The position numbers were made by a program, and so were the translations under genes. Source: Sphingopyxis sp. Root154 (GTDB taxonomy: Bacteria > Pseudomonadota > Alphaproteobacteria > Sphingomonadales > Sphingomonadaceae). Taken from it: a stretch of 64,000 bases of DNA. The first letter of the stretch is position 1; each line of letters begins with the position of its first letter. Below, one piece after another: positions 60,853-64,000 of the stretch. The DNA is taken from NCBI RefSeq assembly GCF_001427105.1, contig NZ_LMGI01000002.1, positions 1,654,651 to 1,718,650 of the forward strand, read 5' to 3'. The notes beneath the pieces are model-generated. The model did not search any database and was not told the origin of the DNA. It worked only from the letters and a program-made list of their open reading frames with translations.

Positions 60853-62451
60853 ATGGCCGAGACCACCAGCGAGAATGTCATGTCGGGTGCGCCGGTTTCG
60901 GCCGAACCGAAGGCCACCGGATATAGCTGGTACGTCCTGTCGGTGCTCGTCGTCGTCTATATCCTCAATTTCATCGACCGGCAGATCATCAGCATCCTCG
61001 CGGTCGATATCAAGGCCGACCTCGGCCTGACCGACGGCGACATGGGGTTCCTCGGCGGCGCGGCCTTCGCCGTTTTCTATGCGCTGTTCGGCATCCCGCT
61101 CGGCCGCCTCGCTGACAACTGGAGCCGCGTGAAGTTGCTGTCGATCGGCCTGACCCTGTGGTCGGCGATGACGGCCGCATCGGGCTTCGCCTATAACCAG
61201 CTGACGCTGACCTTCGCGCGCATGGGCGTCGGCGTCGGCGAGGCGACCGCGAGCCCGACCGCCTATTCGCTGATCTCCGACTATTTCCCGAAGCGGCAAA
61301 AAGCGACCGCGCTCGCCATCTATTCGTCGGGGCTCTACCTCGGCGGCGGCGTGTCGCTGTTCATCGGCGCACTGATCGTCGAGGCATGGAACAGGAATTT
61401 CCCCGCCGGCGGGCCGATGGGGCTGGTCGGCTGGCAGGCGGCCTTCCTCGCGGTCGGCGTCCCCGGTCTGCTCCTCGCGCTCTGGGTCGCCAGCCTGCGC
61501 GAGCCGGTGCGCGGCGCGATGGACGGCGTCGCGAGCCCGAGTTCGCCGAGCCCCTTTCGCGAGTTCGGCAAAGACCTGTCGATGATCGTGCCGCCGCTCA
61601 CGCTTTGGGGCGCCGCGAAGCGCGGCCCCGCCGCGCTGGCGATCAACATCGGCTTTGCCGCCGCGATTGCCGCCTTCGCCTGGTGGATGATCCGCCTGAC
61701 GGGCAATTTCCCGCAATGGTCGGCGGTCGCACTCGGCTATTATGCGGTCTTTTCGTGGGCGAGCGCGCTGCGCGCGCACGACCCCGCGACCTTCCGGCTG
61801 ATCTGGGGCACTCCGGCGTTCATCTGCACGACGCTCGGTTACGGTCTCGTCAGCCTCGCCGCCTATGCGCTCGCTTTCTGGTCGGCGCCCTATGCCGAAA
61901 TCGTGCTGGGCCTGCCCAAGCAGGAACTCGCCTTCATCCTCGGCGCGAACGGTGCCCTCGCCGGTTTCGTCGGCGTGATCCTCGGCGGCCGCCTCGCCGA
62001 CCATCTGCGGTCGAAAAATCCGGCGGGCCGCGTCCTGATGATCATCTTCGGCGTCGTCGCGCCGATCATCCCGATCTGGATCGGCTATACGACCGAGAAT
62101 TCGACGCTCTTCTATGTCATGAACTTCCTCGCCGGCATGCTTGGCGCCGCCGCTCTCGGCGCCGCCGCGGCGACGACGCAGGATCTGGTGCTGCCGCGGA
62201 TGCGCGGGACCGCGACGGCGGCCTTCTTCCTCGGCACGACGTTGGTGGGGCTGTCGTTCGGCCCCTATATGGTCGGGCAGATTTCGGACCTCGCGGGCAC
62301 GATCGTCGACGGCAAGCCGGTCGGCGATTTGCGCACCGGCATCCTGTCGCTGATCGGCGTCGCGCCGATCGCGCTCGGCCTGCTGCTCTACGCCTATCGC
62401 GCGGTGCCCGAGGCCGAAGCGACGATCGCCGAACGCGCGGCGGGCGCCTGA
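60853..62451 (+). CDS. MFS transporter (Spinster-like)
   Basis: 532 residues with about 12 membrane helices. Motifs: YILNFIDRQIISILAVDIKA in helix 1, motif A FGIPLGRLADNWSRVKLLSI, and RMGVGVGEATASPTAYSLIS in helix 4-5, which is the Spinster-family signature. The mid-chain region (residues about 225-300) carries two extra membrane helices (ALAINIGFAAAIAAFAWWMI and a Tyr-rich one). These transporters in bacteria move lipids, sphingolipid-like molecules or metabolites; the substrate here is unknown. Confidence 0.9.
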   Translation: MAETTSENVMSGAPVSAEPKATGYSWYVLSVLVVVYILNFIDRQIISILAVDIKADLGLTDGDMGFLGGAAFAVFYALFGIPLGRLADNWSRVKLLSIGLTLWSAMTAASGFAYNQLTLTFARMGVGVGEATASPTAYSLISDYFPKRQKATALAIYSSGLYLGGGVSLFIGALIVEAWNRNFPAGGPMGLVGWQAAFLAVGVPGLLLALWVASLREPVRGAMDGVASPSSPSPFREFGKDLSMIVPPLTLWGAAKRGPAALAINIGFAAAIAAFAWWMIRLTGNFPQWSAVALGYYAVFSWASALRAHDPATFRLIWGTPAFICTTLGYGLVSLAAYALAFWSAPYAEIVLGLPKQELAFILGANGALAGFVGVILGGRLADHLRSKNPAGRVLMIIFGVVAPIIPIWIGYTTENSTLFYVMNFLAGMLGAAALGAAAATTQDLVLPRMRGTATAAFFLGTTLVGLSFGPYMVGQISDLAGTIVDGKPVGDLRTGILSLIGVAPIALGLLLYAYRAVPEAEATIAERAAGA

Positions 62452-62545
62452 CCCTTCGGTCGAGACGCCCGCCTAAGTCTTTCAGTCGAGACTTGGGACC
62501 GCGCCGTCACCCCGCTGTGCCGGGAGGTACGGAGCGAAGACCGTT

Positions 62546-63118
62546 TTACTTCGTGCCGTCTTTGACGATAACGCCGCATGCGACGCGGCCGCCGCTGTTG
62601 CCGCTGGGATCGGTCTTGTAATCGTCGGGTCCGGCATGGATCACGAAAGCGGCGCCGTCGGCGTCGAGCAGCCCGCCATCGCCCTCGAAACGCGAGCCGA
62701 CGAGGCGCAGCGTCGCGCGGCCGATCTGATCGGGCTCGATGACGAGGTTGGGCAGGTCGCCATGATGCGCGCCCATCGGATTGTCGCGGCCGTGCTGGAC
62801 GCCGGTCGGGTTCCAGTGCGGACCCGCGCTGGCGAAATCGGGCGCATTGCACTGGCCAACGGCGTGGACATGCATGCCATAAGTCCCAGGCGCGAAGCCG
62901 CGCGCGACGAGCTCGATGCGCAGGCCGGTGGTATCGCGGTAGATATCGGCCCGCCCGCGGTCAGCGCCCTTATTGTCATAGAGCTGCGCATAGGCGTCGG
63001 CGGCGGGCAGCGTCGTGGTCGACTTCTTGCCCATCCCGGCGCAGCCGGCGAGCGCGAGCGCCCCGATCACGACGGCCCCTTGCGCCATGATATATTTCTG
63101 GTGCGAACCTATCGTCAT
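62546..63118 (-). CDS. sodC: Cu-Zn superoxide dismutase lipoprotein
   Basis: 190 residues from the ATG at 63118 (GGGAG site upstream). The lipobox ALALAGC (Cys at about 25) anchors it to the outer or inner membrane. Metal ligands: GMHVHAVGQC, GPHWNP, GAHHGDLPNL, and the disulphide Cys in GGRVACGVIV. It dismutates superoxide in the periplasm. The gene is monocistronic; upstream to the right is a 225-nt region with no gene. Confidence 0.9.
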   Translation of the reverse strand: MTIGSHQKYIMAQGAVVIGALALAGCAGMGKKSTTTLPAADAYAQLYDNKGADRGRADIYRDTTGLRIELVARGFAPGTYGMHVHAVGQCNAPDFASAGPHWNPTGVQHGRDNPMGAHHGDLPNLVIEPDQIGRATLRLVGSRFEGDGGLLDADGAAFVIHAGPDDYKTDPSGNSGGRVACGVIVKDGTK

Positions 63119-63343
63119 CTTGCTGCTGCTCCCTATCGCAAAACTGTGAATCGGAACGTCGCGGTGGCGCATTTCGATCCCGGTTCGCCGACGATGCCCG
63201 CAATTGCCGCGAGTTCCAAGGGGATAAGTCCGCTCTGGGGTGGGGCGCGAATAGGCAGGTTTCGAACCAAGCTGCGGAAAATGGGACTTTTGTGCTGACT
63301 TGCCGCCGAACCAAAGCTAGCTCTCGCGGCGAGGGAGCAGCAA

Positions 63344-64000
63344 ATGCGGATCATGTTGCTAGGTGCGGGTGGATTTATCGGCCGCTATGTCCTTTCGGAA
63401 TTGTTGGCGGCAAAACATGAAGTCGTTGGTGTCGTTCGTTCGCCGGGCAATCTGCCGGCGGCTTTTCCTCAGGTTCACTTTTTGCCGCTCGATCTGGTCA
63501 GGGCCACGGATCAGGAAGCCTGGCGACCATATGTTGCCGGGATCGATTGTATCATCAACGCCGCGGGCATCTTGAAGGGCGCGGGGATGGAAGCAGTTCA
63601 TGCGCGCATGCCCGAGGCCTTATATCGTGCGGCATTGCAAGCGGGCGTAACGCACGCCGTGCTGATCTCTGCTGTGAGTGCTCGCAAGGATGTCGCCACG
63701 GACTATTCGGTCACCAAACTGGCGGGAGAGGAGATCTTGCGCTCTTCCGGGCTTGGCTGGACAATTCTGCGCCCCTCGCTGGTTTATGGCGATGGCAGTT
63801 ACGGGGGCACCTCGTTGCTGCGGGGCATGGCCGGGTTGCCTTTTTTCATTCCGCTTCCCGGGAAAGGTGAGTTTGCCTTCACCCCCATCCATGCGCAGGA
63901 TTTGGCGCGAAGCGTGGGATTGATCTGCGGAAACAATGAATTTCACGGTCAGACGCTAGAGCCCATCGGTCCCGAAACTCTCGGTCTCAAGGACCTGTTA
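63344..64000 (+). CDS. NAD(P)-binding oxidoreductase, epimerase-like (3' end outside window)
   Basis: At least 219 codons from the ATG at 63344, with GGGAG 6 nt upstream; the frame is open to the window end. The dinucleotide fold is MRIMLLGAGGFIGRYVLSEL. The mid part has a Tyr/Lys-like pair (DYSVTKLAGEEIL) and GWTILRPSLVYGDG, matching the NmrA/atypical SDR group that includes NDUFA9-like and nucleoside-diphosphate-sugar epimerase relatives. The product is not assigned. Base composition is slightly lower in GC than its neighbours. Confidence 0.82.
   Translation, partial: MRIMLLGAGGFIGRYVLSELLAAKHEVVGVVRSPGNLPAAFPQVHFLPLDLVRATDQEAWRPYVAGIDCIINAAGILKGAGMEAVHARMPEALYRAALQAGVTHAVLISAVSARKDVATDYSVTKLAGEEILRSSGLGWTILRPSLVYGDGSYGGTSLLRGMAGLPFFIPLPGKGEFAFTPIHAQDLARSVGLICGNNEFHGQTLEPIGPETLGLKDLL

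Noticed and set aside
1..64000. CRISPR array, complete IS element or prophage
   Set aside because: No regularly spaced direct repeats, no transposase, integrase, capsid or tail genes could be recognised anywhere in the window.

Overview
The window looks like a chromosomal segment of a high-GC alphaproteobacterium, most likely a sphingomonad of the Sphingopyxis type. The reasons are GTTC-N7-GTTC LexA boxes, an imuA-imuB-dnaE2 mutasome, a single long Rel protein, DUF736/DUF932/ParB genes of the kind carried by sphingomonad integrative elements, and core genes typical of that order. The genus is an inference from gene content; no rRNA or marker-gene alignment is available here.

Layout. 1-8.7 kb is a DNA-damage region: the error-prone polymerase cassette imuA-imuB-dnaE2 behind a perfect LexA box, then two divergent operons that share a second perfect LexA box (intact SRAP protein plus DUF1810 leftwards; degenerate SRAP paralogue plus AlkB-like dioxygenase rightwards). 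9.3-14.8 kb holds a tightly overlapping four-gene operon (SPPY-type DNA methyltransferase, Rad50/SMC-like ATPase with a zinc ribbon, small middle protein, PD-(D/E)xK nuclease-like protein) with a divergent HTH gene. This is probably an anti-phage system with no exact match among those I know. 14.9-17.2 kb holds a RusA-like/PD-(D/E)xK gene pair and a nucleotidyltransferase-HEPN fusion. 17.3-21.7 kb contains remains of an integrative element (DUF736, truncated ParB, DUF932), an ECF sigma gene cut off at its junction with parB, and tRNA-Gly(GCC).

21.9-36.2 kb is mostly core: a thioredoxin-TPR chaperone, a Lon-N protein, UbiH-type hydroxylase, FtsK, LolA, exonuclease III, RibA, a LytS/LytTR two-component pair, an HxlR regulator facing a small secreted protein, and the (p)ppGpp enzyme Rel. 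36.6-46.3 kb is a four-gene operon for a porin-cytochrome-like module: a membrane-anchored multihaem cytochrome, a lipoprotein with two GlcG/HbpS domains, an outer-membrane beta-barrel, and a 1429-residue decahaem cytochrome ending in LVIVD repeats. It could move electrons across or onto the outer membrane. gdhA and a CcmI/NrfG-like TPR protein lie just upstream.

48.9-64 kb is again ordinary: putA with its divergent Lrp-type regulator, a CSS-EAL c-di-GMP phosphodiesterase, tRNA-Gly(CCC), a transglutaminase-like protein, two MFS transporters, a CinA-like protein, GST, GNAT, Bax-inhibitor-1 protein, ThpR, a low-molecular-weight phosphatase, Cu-Zn superoxide dismutase and a partial NAD-binding oxidoreductase. 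The most interesting units are the methyltransferase-ATPase-nuclease operon, the multihaem operon and the LexA-controlled SRAP/AlkB pair.
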